Below, in pieces: positions 1 through 7,555 of a DNA stretch of 16,610 nucleotides. Origin of the DNA: UBA877 sp035506155 (lineage in GTDB: Bacteria > Chloroflexota > Anaerolineae > Anaerolineales > Villigracilaceae); NCBI GenBank assembly GCA_035506155.1, contig DATJPX010000138.1, forward strand, positions 1 to 16,610, given 5' to 3'. Each line of letters opens with the position of its first letter. Positions within the stretch are counted from its first letter, which is position 1. Position numbers and translations under genes: made by a program. The notes under the pieces were generated by a model that saw nothing but the letters and a program-made list of their open reading frames with translations, did no database searches and was not told the DNA's origin.

Positions 1-288
1 GCCCCGGCGGCTCCAGTTGAGGCGGAACCGGAGGTCCCGGATTTCGCCCTGCCGGGATACGAGGCCACCCCCGTGCCGTCGCCTTTCCAGGGCGAGGCAC
101 CCGCCTCCGCCAGCCCCTTCTTCCAGCCGGAAACGCCGGCCACTCCGGCGGCTCCTCCCCGGGCGCCCATCCGGCGGCGCGCCCGATTGGGGCGGAAAGA
201 ATGGACGCTTTTGATCGTCGGATTCATCATCTGGGTGACCATCATCATTGTTTTTGGTACGGTTATTTATCTGGATTTGTTCCGCTAA
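1..288 (+). CDS. 3' end of a Pro/Ala-rich protein with a C-terminal membrane helix (partial)
   Basis: The reading frame is open from the first base of the window to TAA at 286-288, so the gene begins upstream and only the last 95 residues are visible. The visible part is rich in Pro, Ala and Glu and looks disordered. It is followed by a basic stretch (RRRARLGRKEW) and one hydrophobic segment of about 22 residues ending seven residues before the C-terminus (YLDLFR at the end). The basic flank predicts that the Pro-rich part is cytoplasmic and the tail is anchored in the membrane. The next gene starts 12 bases later on the same strand, so the two are probably co-transcribed. The family is not recognisable from this fragment. 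It could be a tail-anchored protein or the end of a multi-pass membrane protein. Confidence 0.7.
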   Translation, partial: APAAPVEAEPEVPDFALPGYEATPVPSPFQGEAPASASPFFQPETPATPAAPPRAPIRRRARLGRKEWTLLIVGFIIWVTIIIVFGTVIYLDLFR

Positions 289-300
289 GAGTTTCCGGCC

Positions 301-1029
301 TTGTCAGCACCGTTCCTCTCGGTCATTATCCCTGCCCATAACGAAGAGAGTCGCCTGCCGCGTGCATTGGGCGAACTCTTTGCATTTGTGGACAAGCAGG
401 AATATGCCTCCGAGATCGTGGTGGTCGAGAATGGCAGCCACGATCGAACGTTTGAAGTGGCGCAAAAATTCACCCAACACTTTCCCAACCTAAAAGTATT
501 GCATGAGGATCAGCCCGGCAAAGGCCGCGCCGTCCGGCGGGGCGTGCTCACGGCGGGCGGCGAATACCGGTTCATCGCCGATGCGGATTTCTCCATGCCG
601 GTCAAGGAGATCAACCGATTCCTGCCGCCCGCTTGCACGAGCGATATCGCCATCGCTTCCCGGGAGGCTTCGGGGTCGGTCCGTTACAACGAGCCGGCAT
701 ACCGGCACCTGACCGGCCGGGTTTTCAACCTGTTGATCCGCACGCTCGTCTTGCCCCGGCTGCAGGACACCCAGTGCGGCTTCAAGTGTTTTCATGCCCC
801 GGTCGCGGAGGATATTTTTCGCTTCCAGACCCTGACCGGCTGGTCCTTCGATGTGGAGCTGCTGGCGATTGCCCGCCGGCGCGGTTATGAAATCTCTGAG
901 ATAGGGATTCCCTGGTATTACACCCCGGGCAGCAAGATCAATGTGCTGCGGGATTCCTGGCGTATGTTCCTCGACCTGCTGGCCATCCGGAGCAACGCCC
1001 GCCGAGGCGTCTATGACGTCAAGGCCTGA
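301..1029 (+). CDS. Family 2 glycosyltransferase, ALG5/dolichyl-phosphate glucosyltransferase-like
   Basis: Predicted to transfer a sugar from a nucleotide-sugar donor, probably onto a polyprenyl-phosphate carrier, at the cytoplasmic face of the membrane. The 242-residue protein has the GT-A fold signature: SVIIPAHNEE (residues 7-16), VVENGSHDRT (41-50), GKGRAVRRG (73-81) and the metal-binding DAD (94-96). The second half has DTQCGFKCF (156-164) and WSFDVELLA (181-189), typical of the ALG5/DPM1-like branch of GT2. No membrane helix is present. The start must be TTG at 301: an in-frame stop lies at 286 and there is no ATG or GTG before the conserved IIPAHNEE. Only a weak AAGAG precedes it. It lies 12 bases after the upstream gene and overlaps rnhB by 17 bases, suggesting one transcript. 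Donor and acceptor cannot be told from sequence; roles in glycolipid, cell-wall polymer or protein glycosylation are all possible. Confidence 0.88.
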   Translation: MSAPFLSVIIPAHNEESRLPRALGELFAFVDKQEYASEIVVVENGSHDRTFEVAQKFTQHFPNLKVLHEDQPGKGRAVRRGVLTAGGEYRFIADADFSMPVKEINRFLPPACTSDIAIASREASGSVRYNEPAYRHLTGRVFNLLIRTLVLPRLQDTQCGFKCFHAPVAEDIFRFQTLTGWSFDVELLAIARRRGYEISEIGIPWYYTPGSKINVLRDSWRMFLDLLAIRSNARRGVYDVKA

Positions 1030-1636
1030 CCCATCGAAATATCCCACCCTGGAATTCGAACAACAACTTTGGAATGGCGGCCTCGGCCGCCTGGCCGGGA
1101 TCGACGAGGCCGGGCGCGGCGCCTGGGCCGGTCCGGTGGCCGCCGGGGCGGTGGTCCTGCCTCCGGATCCATCGCTGCTCGAGACGTTGAGCGGCGTCCG
1201 CGATTCCAAGCTGATGACCCCGCTGGCGCGCCAATCCTGGGCGCCGCGCATCCGGGAGGCGGCGCTCGGGTGGGGCGTGGGGTTCGCTTCCGCGGAGGAG
1301 ATCGATGCGCTCGGCATCTTACCGGCCACCAAACTGGCTGCGCTGCGCGCCCTCGCGGGACTGCGTCCTGACTATCTCCTGACCGATTTCCTGGTTTTTC
1401 GGGACCTCGACCTGCCCCAGACTGCCCTAGTCAAAGGCGACCGGCGCTCGCTCAGCGTTGCAGCCGCCTCCGTCCTGGCCAAGACTGCCCGGGATGCCCT
1501 GATGGTCGAGCTGGATGGGACGTATCCTGGCTATGGCTTCGCCCGGCACAAAGGCTATGGAACATCCATCCATCAGGAAGCGATCCGATGCCGGGGGATG
1601 TGCGATATTCACCGGCGATCCTTTGCCATCCCATAA
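1013..1636 (+). CDS. rnhB: Ribonuclease HII
   Basis: Cuts the RNA strand of RNA-DNA hybrids and nicks 5' of single ribonucleotides embedded in DNA, the first step of ribonucleotide excision repair. The 207-residue protein has the usual length. The first two catalytic acids are in GIDEAGRG (D31, E32), the third is probably D125 in YLLTDFL, and the fourth is D161 in SVLAKTARDA. Conserved DSKLM (64-68) and the C-terminal YGFARHKGYGT block (174-184) also match the family. The frame is open back to 941, but ATG at 1013 gives the normal family N-terminus and is preceded by a GAGG-like element near 1003-1008. It overlaps the glycosyltransferase end by 17 bases, suggesting translational coupling. It is the last plus-strand gene before a convergent operon. 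Confidence 0.95.
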   Translation: MTSRPDPSKYPTLEFEQQLWNGGLGRLAGIDEAGRGAWAGPVAAGAVVLPPDPSLLETLSGVRDSKLMTPLARQSWAPRIREAALGWGVGFASAEEIDALGILPATKLAALRALAGLRPDYLLTDFLVFRDLDLPQTALVKGDRRSLSVAAASVLAKTARDALMVELDGTYPGYGFARHKGYGTSIHQEAIRCRGMCDIHRRSFAIP

Positions 1637-1660
1637 CTAACCAAAACGACGAATCGTTTC

Positions 1661-1689
1661 AAAAAAATCCCGGAGAAGGTCCCCGGGAT
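1661..1689 (-). terminator. Rho-independent terminator of the zinc-ribbon operon
   Basis: On the minus strand an ATCCCGG/CCGGGAT stem of 7 bp with a 9-base loop (1667-1689) is followed at once by seven T residues (complement of 1661-1667). It lies about 60 bases past the stop of the minus-strand gene at 1750. In the plus direction the hairpin is followed only by CTGCCATTTTATT, so it may serve as a weak terminator for rnhB as well. Confidence 0.75.
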
Positions 1690-1749
1690 CTGCCATTTTA
1701 TTGTGGCCCCACCTTGAGATTCTGGTAGGAGCGCAATGGTCCATCCAAC

Positions 1750-2439
1750 TCATTTCTTCGTTTTCTTGGCTTTCACGATGGTATGTGAAAGCACATCGAT
1801 GTTCTTGTTCGTCTCGTTGATCGTCTTATGGACCAGGTTGATCTGCTGGAGCAGTTCGGATTCTTTCTTGGCGAGGGCGATCAGCGGATCGGGCTCGTTT
1901 ACTACTACCGCGGGCGGTGGAGCCGGCCTGGCTTTATCCTCGGCTGCCCGTTTTTGCGATCCGACCACGGCGGCCGCGACGCAGGCTGCCAGTAATCCCA
2001 GCATGAAAATGCCGATGAACCAGCCAAAACCTCGCGCCACGATCGACATGAATATGGCCAGGACGAAGGTAATACCAAGACCCCACAGGAACGATCTGGA
2101 ATCGAAACCAACCGAGCTCGCGCTTGTTGCCGGCGTGACGGCAGCGGCAGCCCTGGCCCTTTCTGCGGCGGCCTTGGCTTCGAGCAGGCGTTCCTTTTCC
2201 TTGCCCATTTGGTGTTTATCGCCGTTCAGGCGGATGAGTTGCTTCTCCAGGGTGTGGAGGAACGCCTGTTCCGTGACCAGGTCATCGGCTTCCTTGCCGA
2301 GCGAGACCTTGATCTTCCCGGATCTTGTTTCTTTGACGATTACCCGGCTTCCGCAATAGACGCACAGGACGATCGCGTTCTCGTGTTCGAATTGCAATGG
2401 CCCACCACATTTAGGACAATTAACGGCTTCCGCTTCCAT
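1750..2439 (-). CDS. Zinc-ribbon protein with two membrane helices and flanking coiled coils
   Basis: Not recognised as a named family. The 229-residue protein starts with a zinc ribbon: C8PKC11 and C26VYC29. A charged helical, probably coiled-coil stretch follows (about 48-100), then an Ala/Thr/Ser linker. Two hydrophobic segments at about 117-135 and 138-160 form a likely membrane hairpin, so both ends should be cytoplasmic. After a Pro-rich spacer (170-184) comes a second short coiled coil (186-220) and a Lys-rich tail. The start is set by a strong GGAGGAG site (complement of 2445-2454). It lies 24 bases downstream of the other minus-strand gene, with a terminator after it, so the two form an operon. 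Both encode paired CxxC sites and helical segments, hinting at a shared complex at the membrane. That is inference. Confidence 0.85.
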   Translation of the reverse strand: MEAEAVNCPKCGGPLQFEHENAIVLCVYCGSRVIVKETRSGKIKVSLGKEADDLVTEQAFLHTLEKQLIRLNGDKHQMGKEKERLLEAKAAAERARAAAAVTPATSASSVGFDSRSFLWGLGITFVLAIFMSIVARGFGWFIGIFMLGLLAACVAAAVVGSQKRAAEDKARPAPPPAVVVNEPDPLIALAKKESELLQQINLVHKTINETNKNIDVLSHTIVKAKKTKK

Positions 2440-2463
2440 AAAAACTCCTCCTCCGATTTTGTG

Positions 2464-3636
2464 CTAATGCACCCCAATTTTTCTTTCCACCCGGTTGAGC
2501 CGATTCTCTAGGGAACGCACGGTTTCGGCGAGCTTGTCGGTCCGTTCATCCGTGTATTTCCTGGCCAGTTCGAGGGCCTCATTGGCTTTGCGAACGGCGA
2601 CGGGCTCTGCCAGCCGATCGATCAACTCGCTGCAGGATTCGCAGACCGAGATTTCATAATTGCTGTGCGTCTCCGTCTCCGCCTCGGCCTGTTCTTCACT
2701 GATCAACCCGGAAATCTGGGCGTTGTAGGTCGAGACGTGGATTTTGTAAATGTAATAATGGACGCCTTTTCCCTGGAGCTGCTTGCCGCACAATTGGCAG
2801 TGTGCGTATGTCGAGAATTGTTCCAGCAGTTCGTTGAACTTCTCGCGCAAGACGGCTTCTGTGAGGGCAATATCGGGCCCCAGTCCCCTGCCTTGGAATA
2901 TTTCCGCTTTGGCAAATACCCTGTCGAAAGTCTTGGTGGCTTTTACGATCGTTTCCCCGGCGGCATCTGGATTCTTCCACTTTATCGCGAGCGCCTGGAG
3001 GAATTGCGCGTGTCCATTGCAAATGGCTGCGAGGATCGAAGGAGGGACAGGGATTAGCAGCTCATTGCCGTCCTTTAATTTTTCAAGCAAAGCCTGGGCG
3101 GCCATATAATCGTCCGGGGAGACATTTTGACGGGCCTTGCAAAGCGCCGAAAGCGCATCGCACTCGTCGGCGAGCGTGATCGGGTCGGTGGACTGGTCCT
3201 GGAAGAGCGGCTTCTCGATGGTTTTGACTTTGCGGAGGGCCCGTTCGGCTTCGTCCAGAAGTCCCCCGGCCTGGCCGAAGGCCGGGTCCGAGTCGACCGC
3301 AAGTTTGACCTGGCCCTGCGGGTCGTTCGTTTGCCGGTAAGAGGCCAGGATGCTCCCGGTGGCGAGCTTCCAGACCGGAAAGTACAAGCAGGGGTTCAAA
3401 ACCGACCTGTCGCAATTGAGCTGCAGGAGCTGGTAGATGGCCTTGTTTGCTGCGGCCCGGTTTGCCAACTCCTCATCCTGTTTCTCACGGGCTTTTTCGG
3501 CTGCTCTGTGGAAGTATTCGGCCGCTTTCCTATAATCTTTTTTCAACACCCCCTCTTCGAAGCCCAATTTATACTGCTCCTGGTAAGAAAGGCCGATCCC
3601 CGTGGCTTTTTTCAGTCCATCGATAAAACCTGGCAT
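2464..3636 (-). CDS. Helical repeat protein with a two-CxxC zinc site and C-terminal coiled coil
   Basis: Not recognised as a named family. The 390-residue soluble protein has a TPR/Sel1-like helical segment near the N-terminus (about 20-70, with EEGVLKKDYRKAAEYFHRAAEKA). A long alpha-helical middle follows (about 120-275). Then come two CxxC pairs, C280QLC283 and C332ESC335, separated by about 48 residues that include an aromatic patch (HYYIYKIH) and an acidic stretch. The spacing suits a treble-clef or long zinc-ribbon site. The last 45 residues are a charged heptad-like coiled coil (345-388). The frame is open to 3702, but ATG at 3636 is preceded by an excellent AGAGGAGAGG site, while the upstream ATG has none. 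It is the first gene of a two-gene minus-strand operon and is divergent from recG. Confidence 0.85.
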   Translation of the reverse strand: MPGFIDGLKKATGIGLSYQEQYKLGFEEGVLKKDYRKAAEYFHRAAEKAREKQDEELANRAAANKAIYQLLQLNCDRSVLNPCLYFPVWKLATGSILASYRQTNDPQGQVKLAVDSDPAFGQAGGLLDEAERALRKVKTIEKPLFQDQSTDPITLADECDALSALCKARQNVSPDDYMAAQALLEKLKDGNELLIPVPPSILAAICNGHAQFLQALAIKWKNPDAAGETIVKATKTFDRVFAKAEIFQGRGLGPDIALTEAVLREKFNELLEQFSTYAHCQLCGKQLQGKGVHYYIYKIHVSTYNAQISGLISEEQAEAETETHSNYEISVCESCSELIDRLAEPVAVRKANEALELARKYTDERTDKLAETVRSLENRLNRVERKIGVH

Positions 3637-3640
3637 AAGT

Positions 3641-3650
3641 CCTCTCCTCT
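3641..3650 (-). promoter_or_regulatory. Ribosome binding site fixing the start at 3636
   Basis: The minus strand reads AGAGGAGAGG four bases before the ATG at 3636. This strong Shine-Dalgarno match is the reason the longer frame beginning at 3702 was trimmed by 22 codons. Confidence 0.8.
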
Positions 3651-3673
3651 TTTCAATCGAAACCCTCAAAGCT

Positions 3674-3702
3674 ATTTTATATTTTTTCCCGAGGCTCCGC
3701 AA
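3674..3702 (-). promoter_or_regulatory. Candidate sigma-70-type promoter of the zinc-ribbon operon
   Basis: The minus strand reads TTGCGG (complement of 3697-3702), a 17-base spacer, then TAAAAT (complement of 3674-3679). The -10 lies in a short AT-rich patch between two divergent genes. The predicted transcript would start near 3667, about 30 bases before the start codon at 3636, leaving room for the strong ribosome binding site. This is a pattern match only. Confidence 0.5.
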
Positions 3703-3795
3703 TGGTTTTGAGCGATCGAAATGATTTCTCCTTTTGCCGGAGCCAGGCAGAGTGGTTCTACGCCTGCGGCGGATTCTCCCGGTAAATTTATAGGG

Positions 3796-3808
3796 TAAAA
3801 TACTCTCA
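3796..3808 (+). promoter_or_regulatory. Candidate -10 element for a leaderless recG transcript
   Basis: TAAAAT at 3796-3801 ends six bases before the recG ATG at 3808, so transcription would begin at or near the A of the start codon. No good Shine-Dalgarno sequence lies upstream of the ATG, which fits a leaderless message. No convincing -35 hexamer was found at 16-19 bases upstream, so the call is weak. Confidence 0.3.
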
Positions 3809-6450
3809 TGCAGCCATCATTGGAAAAATTACGCAAATTCTTCCGCCTCGAACACGAAAACAGCTACTCCAACACCGCTGTCATCGGCGGGCTGGCAAAT
3901 ATCCTTAATTATTGGGAAGGGGAAGCCCGGAATGACAACCTGCCCGAGGACGTTGTCCAGGCGACTGTCCAGACCCTGCACGCCTACGCCGATCAGGCTC
4001 CCGAACAACGCGCCGAAGCGCTGATAAGCCTCTGGAAACAGATCCAAGACGAGGTGCCGGAAGCGGCTGCAGCCAGGAAACAGACAGCTTCACGGCTTCC
4101 CGCCTCCGAGCCGGAGAAGGCCGAAGCCCCTGCCCGGCAGGGCAACCCGGTGGAACCGCCGGTCAGCGAGGAAAAACCTGAAGCTGTCCCTGTGGTGGAA
4201 GCTCCCGCGGCTGCCTCGGCGGATACCCCGCCACTGCCCGCTCCTCAGCCTGTGCCGCCAGTGCACCAGCAGGCGGACCCTCAAAAAAATCGCCCGCAGG
4301 CCAACCCGAAAGGCAAGGGATCCGGCCGGGCGGATTCGCGGCCCGGCGGCGTCACCAGCAAACGACCGATCGCCCTGAACGCCTCCCTGACTGTCCTGGC
4401 GGGGGTCGGGCCGAAACACGCTTCGATGTTGACCCGCCTGGGCCTGAACACCCTGGGCGACATGCTTTACAACTTCCCGCGCCGCTACGATGATTACAGC
4501 CAGCTCAAGCCCATCCGGGATGTCTTCTACGGACAGCAGGTGACCGTCATTGGCACCCTGACGATGGTCGACAGCCGCCAGGTGCGCGGCGGGAAAATGT
4601 CGATCATCGAAGCCGTCATCAACGACGGTACTGCCGGCCTTCGTCTGACCTGGTTCAATAAACCCTGGTTGATCAACCGCCTGAAAGTGGGGGAGGCCAT
4701 CTCGGTCTCCGGAACCATCGATCAGTATCTTGGCCGCCTGGTAATGAACAGCCCCGATTGGGAACCGGTCGAGGCGGAAAACCTGCATACCAACCGGATC
4801 GTACCGATCTATTCGCTGACGGCCAACGTTACCCAGTTGTGGTTGCGCAAGCTGATGCACCAGGTGGTGGTCTACTGGGCCCCCAAGCTGACCGACCACC
4901 TGCCCGATGCGATCCGCCAGGCGGCGAACCTGCCCGAGTTGGGGACTGCCCTGCTCCAGGCGCACTTCCCGGACTCACAGGAGAAGCTGAAGGCGGCCCG
5001 CCAGCGCCTGGCGTTCGACGAGATCTTTTTCCTCCAGACCGGCGTGTTGCGCCAGCGGCGGGATTACCAGTCGGTCGCCGGGCGGGTCTTCGAGGTGGAG
5101 AATGCCTGGCTGGAGACGCGTCTTTCTGCCCTGCCCTTTGCCCTGACGAATTCACAGAAGAAGGCCATTGGCGACATCCGCCTCGACCTGAAATCCGGAA
5201 AGCCGATGAACCGCCTTTTGCAGGGCGACGTCGGTTCCGGAAAGACAGTCGTGGCGGCCCTGGCCGCGGCCATGATCAACCAATCCGGTGCGCAGGTTGC
5301 CGTCATGGCGCCCACCTCGATCCTGGCAGAACAGCATTATCGCAATTTCCTCAGCCTGTTGGCTGGCGAGGGCGGGCCGCTTAAACCGGAGCAGATCCGC
5401 CTGCTGGTCGGGGATACTGCCGGCGGAGAAAAGGACGAGATCCGTGCTGGCCTGGCGGATGGCACGATCAAGGTTGTCATCGGCACGCATGCCCTGATCG
5501 AGGATCCGGTCACGTTCGCGGACTTGCAGTTCGTCGTGGTCGACGAGCAGCACCGCTTCGGCGTCGAGCAGCGGGCCGCCCTGCGTTCCAAGGGCACCCA
5601 TCCGCACCTGCTCGTCATGACGGCCACTCCCATCCCGCGGTCCCTGGCATTGACGGTTTACGGGGACCTGGATCTGTCTGTCATGGACGATATGCCACCC
5701 GGACGCCAGGCCATCGAGACGCACGTCCTGACGCCGCGCGAACGCGAGCGGGCCTACACGCTGGTCAAAGGTCAGGCCGCCAGCGGATACCAGGCGTTCA
5801 TCATCTACCCGCTGGTGGAAGACGATGGAAGCGGCGAAACCCCGTCGCCCCTGCTGGCTGCCACCCAGGAACACGAACGCCTGCAGAAGGAAGTCTTCCC
5901 TCACCTAAAACTTGGATTGCTGCACGGACGGATGAAGCCCGACGAGAAGGATGCCGTCATGCTGGCCTTCCGCGACCGGAAGTACGACGTCCTGATTTCG
6001 ACCACCGTCGTCGAGGTGGGCGTGGATGTGCCGAACGCCACCGTGATGATGGTCGAAGGCGCCAACCGTTTCGGACTGGCCCAACTCCACCAGCTGCGCG
6101 GCCGGGTCGGACGGGGTGAAGCCCAGTCCTACTGCCTGCTGATCCCCGATCATGAAGACGCCGCCGAGAACGAACGCCTGCAGGCCATGGCCGAAACCAA
6201 CGATGGTTTCATCCTGGCCGAACGTGACCTTCAGCAACGCGGTCCCGGCGAATTCCTTGGGACGCGCCAGGCCGGTTACGCCACCTCCCTCAAGATGGCA
6301 TCACTCAGCGACATTCCGTTGATCGAAAAAGCCCGCGAACAGGCCCAGGCTCTCTTCGCCCGTGATCCTGACTTGAAGAACCCAGAAAATGCCCTTCTCT
6401 CCGAAGCGCTGGGCCGTTTCTGGGGGAGCACCAAGGGAGATGTAAGCTAG
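3808..6450 (+). CDS. recG: ATP-dependent DNA helicase RecG with a long N-terminal extension
   Basis: Superfamily 2 double-strand DNA translocase that regresses stalled replication forks and acts on Holliday junctions and R-loops. The 880 residues exceed the usual length near 690. Residues 1-85 form a predicted helical domain, and 86-185 are a Pro/Ala/Glu/Gln-rich, probably flexible linker. Canonical RecG starts near 186 with the helix-hairpin-helix-like LAGVGPKHASML and the OB-fold wedge region that grips the junction. Helicase motifs are complete: GDVGSGKT (473-480), DEQH (579-582), MTATPIPRS (604-612) and QLRGRVGRG (762-770), followed by the C-terminal domain typical of RecG. The ATG at 3808 has no clear ribosome binding site but is the first start in frame and opens a well-formed extra domain. 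It is divergent from the zinc-ribbon operon and 51 bases upstream of coaD. Confidence 0.96.
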   Translation: MQPSLEKLRKFFRLEHENSYSNTAVIGGLANILNYWEGEARNDNLPEDVVQATVQTLHAYADQAPEQRAEALISLWKQIQDEVPEAAAARKQTASRLPASEPEKAEAPARQGNPVEPPVSEEKPEAVPVVEAPAAASADTPPLPAPQPVPPVHQQADPQKNRPQANPKGKGSGRADSRPGGVTSKRPIALNASLTVLAGVGPKHASMLTRLGLNTLGDMLYNFPRRYDDYSQLKPIRDVFYGQQVTVIGTLTMVDSRQVRGGKMSIIEAVINDGTAGLRLTWFNKPWLINRLKVGEAISVSGTIDQYLGRLVMNSPDWEPVEAENLHTNRIVPIYSLTANVTQLWLRKLMHQVVVYWAPKLTDHLPDAIRQAANLPELGTALLQAHFPDSQEKLKAARQRLAFDEIFFLQTGVLRQRRDYQSVAGRVFEVENAWLETRLSALPFALTNSQKKAIGDIRLDLKSGKPMNRLLQGDVGSGKTVVAALAAAMINQSGAQVAVMAPTSILAEQHYRNFLSLLAGEGGPLKPEQIRLLVGDTAGGEKDEIRAGLADGTIKVVIGTHALIEDPVTFADLQFVVVDEQHRFGVEQRAALRSKGTHPHLLVMTATPIPRSLALTVYGDLDLSVMDDMPPGRQAIETHVLTPRERERAYTLVKGQAASGYQAFIIYPLVEDDGSGETPSPLLAATQEHERLQKEVFPHLKLGLLHGRMKPDEKDAVMLAFRDRKYDVLISTTVVEVGVDVPNATVMMVEGANRFGLAQLHQLRGRVGRGEAQSYCLLIPDHEDAAENERLQAMAETNDGFILAERDLQQRGPGEFLGTRQAGYATSLKMASLSDIPLIEKAREQAQALFARDPDLKNPENALLSEALGRFWGSTKGDVS

Positions 6451-6460
6451 CCCGCCCCGA

Positions 6461-6480
6461 CCGGCTTTCATGAAAACCGG
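6461..6480. repeat. 20-bp near-perfect palindrome between recG and coaD
   Basis: CCGGCTTTCATGAAAACCGG is symmetric at 18 of 20 positions. The only mismatched pair is C at 6465 with A at 6476. It lies 10 bases after the recG stop and 21 bases before the coaD start. No T tract follows on either strand, so it is not a standard terminator. It could be an operator, or an RNA hairpin just upstream of the coaD ribosome binding site. Confidence 0.45.
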
Positions 6481-6501
6481 CGTGGCAAGGAAAGTGCAAC
6501 C

Positions 6502-7020
6502 ATGGTACGAGCTTTGTTTCCAGGCACGTTCGACCCGATCCATTACGGTCACATCGATATTGCCATCCGCGCCACTCGCGTGTTCGACGAGTTGGTCATC
6601 GCCGTCTATGATCGGCCGCTCAAGACGCTGATGTTCCTGCCGGACGAAAGGATTGCCCTGGTCGCCGAAGCCTTCAGGGACCATCCCAAGGTCAAGGTGA
6701 TGGGCTACAGCGGCATGACCGTGGATTTCTGCCGCCAGATCGACGCCCAGGTCATCGTACGCGGCCTGCGGGTCTTCTCCGATTTCGAATATGAGTTCCG
6801 CATGGCGCTTGCCAACCACCGCCTCGCGCCGGACATCGAAAGCGTCGCCTTTATCACCGACGAGGAACATACCTTCCTCTCCTCCAGCACGGTCCGGGAG
6901 ATCGCCTCGCTGGGGGGGGATGTGTCCAGTATGGTGCCGAAACACGTCGAAAAAGCCCTCAAAGACAAGATCAAGAACATCCCCGACCAACAGGTCCGTC
7001 CTTTCGGTATTAAAGTATAA
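6502..7020 (+). CDS. coaD: Pantetheine-phosphate adenylyltransferase (PPAT)
   Basis: Transfers AMP from ATP to 4'-phosphopantetheine, giving dephospho-CoA and pyrophosphate, the penultimate step of coenzyme A synthesis. The 172-residue protein is of normal length. It carries the nucleotidyltransferase motif FPGTFDPIHYGH (6-17, HxGH at 14-17), RGLR (87-90), DFEYEF (94-99) and SSSTVREIA (127-135), the ATP-binding end of the family. The HxGH form resembles NadD, but the RGLR and SSSTVRE blocks and the length favour CoaD. The start has an AAGGAAAG site at 6487-6494. It follows recG by 51 bases, with a palindrome in the gap. The pairing of recG and coaD is probably simple co-transcription rather than a functional link. 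Confidence 0.95.
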   Translation: MVRALFPGTFDPIHYGHIDIAIRATRVFDELVIAVYDRPLKTLMFLPDERIALVAEAFRDHPKVKVMGYSGMTVDFCRQIDAQVIVRGLRVFSDFEYEFRMALANHRLAPDIESVAFITDEEHTFLSSSTVREIASLGGDVSSMVPKHVEKALKDKIKNIPDQQVRPFGIKV

Positions 7021-7021
7021 T
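7016..7021 (+). promoter_or_regulatory. Consensus -10 hexamer overlapping the coaD stop codon
   Basis: TATAAT lies at 7016-7021 in a small AT-rich patch, 57 bases before the start at 7079. No matching -35 hexamer stands at 16-18 bases upstream, so this may be chance or a weak internal promoter for the coiled-coil gene. Confidence 0.3.
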
Positions 7022-7078
7022 AAAGATGCGTATATCCTGAATGCAGCAAGGTGTCCGCCAGTAGATGCGGAGGAGCCG

Positions 7079-7555
7079 ATGGACATTCTTCACTTAGTAG
7101 ATCGCCTGGAAGAACTCTTCAACGAAAGCCGCCCCATCCCGTTGACTCGCAATGTCATTGTGGACGAGGATAAGTTCCTGGACATTATTGACCAGATGCG
7201 CATCTCCATCCCGGAAGAGGTCAAGAAGGCCCAGGAAGTCTTCACGAAGAAGGATCGGGTCATGGCCCAGGCCCAGGAAGAAGCCAACCGGACCCTGCAA
7301 CTGGCCCGCGAAAAAGCCGATGCTATGATCGAGAAGGAAGCCCTCGTCCAGGACGCCCGCCGGCATGCGACCCAGATCATCGACCAAGCCAAGGCGGAGG
7401 CCGAGAACATCCGTGTCGGAGCCGACCAGTACGCAATGGATTCGCTCTCGAACCTGGAGCATGCCATGGAGCAATTGCTCACCCAGGTGCGGAACGGCGT
7501 CCAGGTGCTGGAGGCCAAACGGCCTCTCCGTGAACCGCTGAAACCCCAGGAATAG
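7079..7555 (+). CDS. Small coiled-coil protein, DivIVA/F-type ATPase b-subunit-like
   Basis: The 158-residue protein is almost wholly helical and soluble. Residues 1-45 are a short globular or amphipathic start (MDILHLVDRLEELFN). Residues 46-140 are a long charged coiled coil rich in Ala, Glu, Gln and Lys, with segments such as AREKADAMIEKEA and IDQAKAEAENIR that resemble ATP synthase b subunits and DivIVA proteins. There is no membrane helix, so it is not an authentic b subunit. The start at 7079 is set by GGAGGAG at 7069-7075; the frame is open further upstream inside coaD, but that part is a coaD shadow. The gene lies 58 bases after coaD and is followed by a strong terminator. A scaffold role in cell division or polarity is possible by analogy only. 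Confidence 0.8.
   Translation: MDILHLVDRLEELFNESRPIPLTRNVIVDEDKFLDIIDQMRISIPEEVKKAQEVFTKKDRVMAQAQEEANRTLQLAREKADAMIEKEALVQDARRHATQIIDQAKAEAENIRVGADQYAMDSLSNLEHAMEQLLTQVRNGVQVLEAKRPLREPLKPQE

Noticed and set aside
1..1029. Fusion of the upstream membrane-tail protein with the glycosyltransferase
   Set aside because: Both are in the same frame but are separated by a TAA at 286-288. The glycosyltransferase N-terminus is complete from the TTG at 301.
490..1332. Long minus-strand open frame opposite the glycosyltransferase and rnhB
   Set aside because: It is antisense to two genes with clear family motifs, is rich in Pro, Arg and Gly as expected of a GC-rich shadow frame, and has no recognisable domain.
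4090..4965. 291-codon minus-strand frame inside recG
   Set aside because: It lies opposite the RecG linker and wedge regions. The composition is that of a complementary frame and there is no ribosome binding site or motif.
6502..7020. NadD (nicotinate-nucleotide adenylyltransferase) instead of CoaD
   Set aside because: The HxGH form looks like NadD, but the RGLR, DFEYEF and SSSTVREIA blocks and the 172-residue length are those of CoaD.
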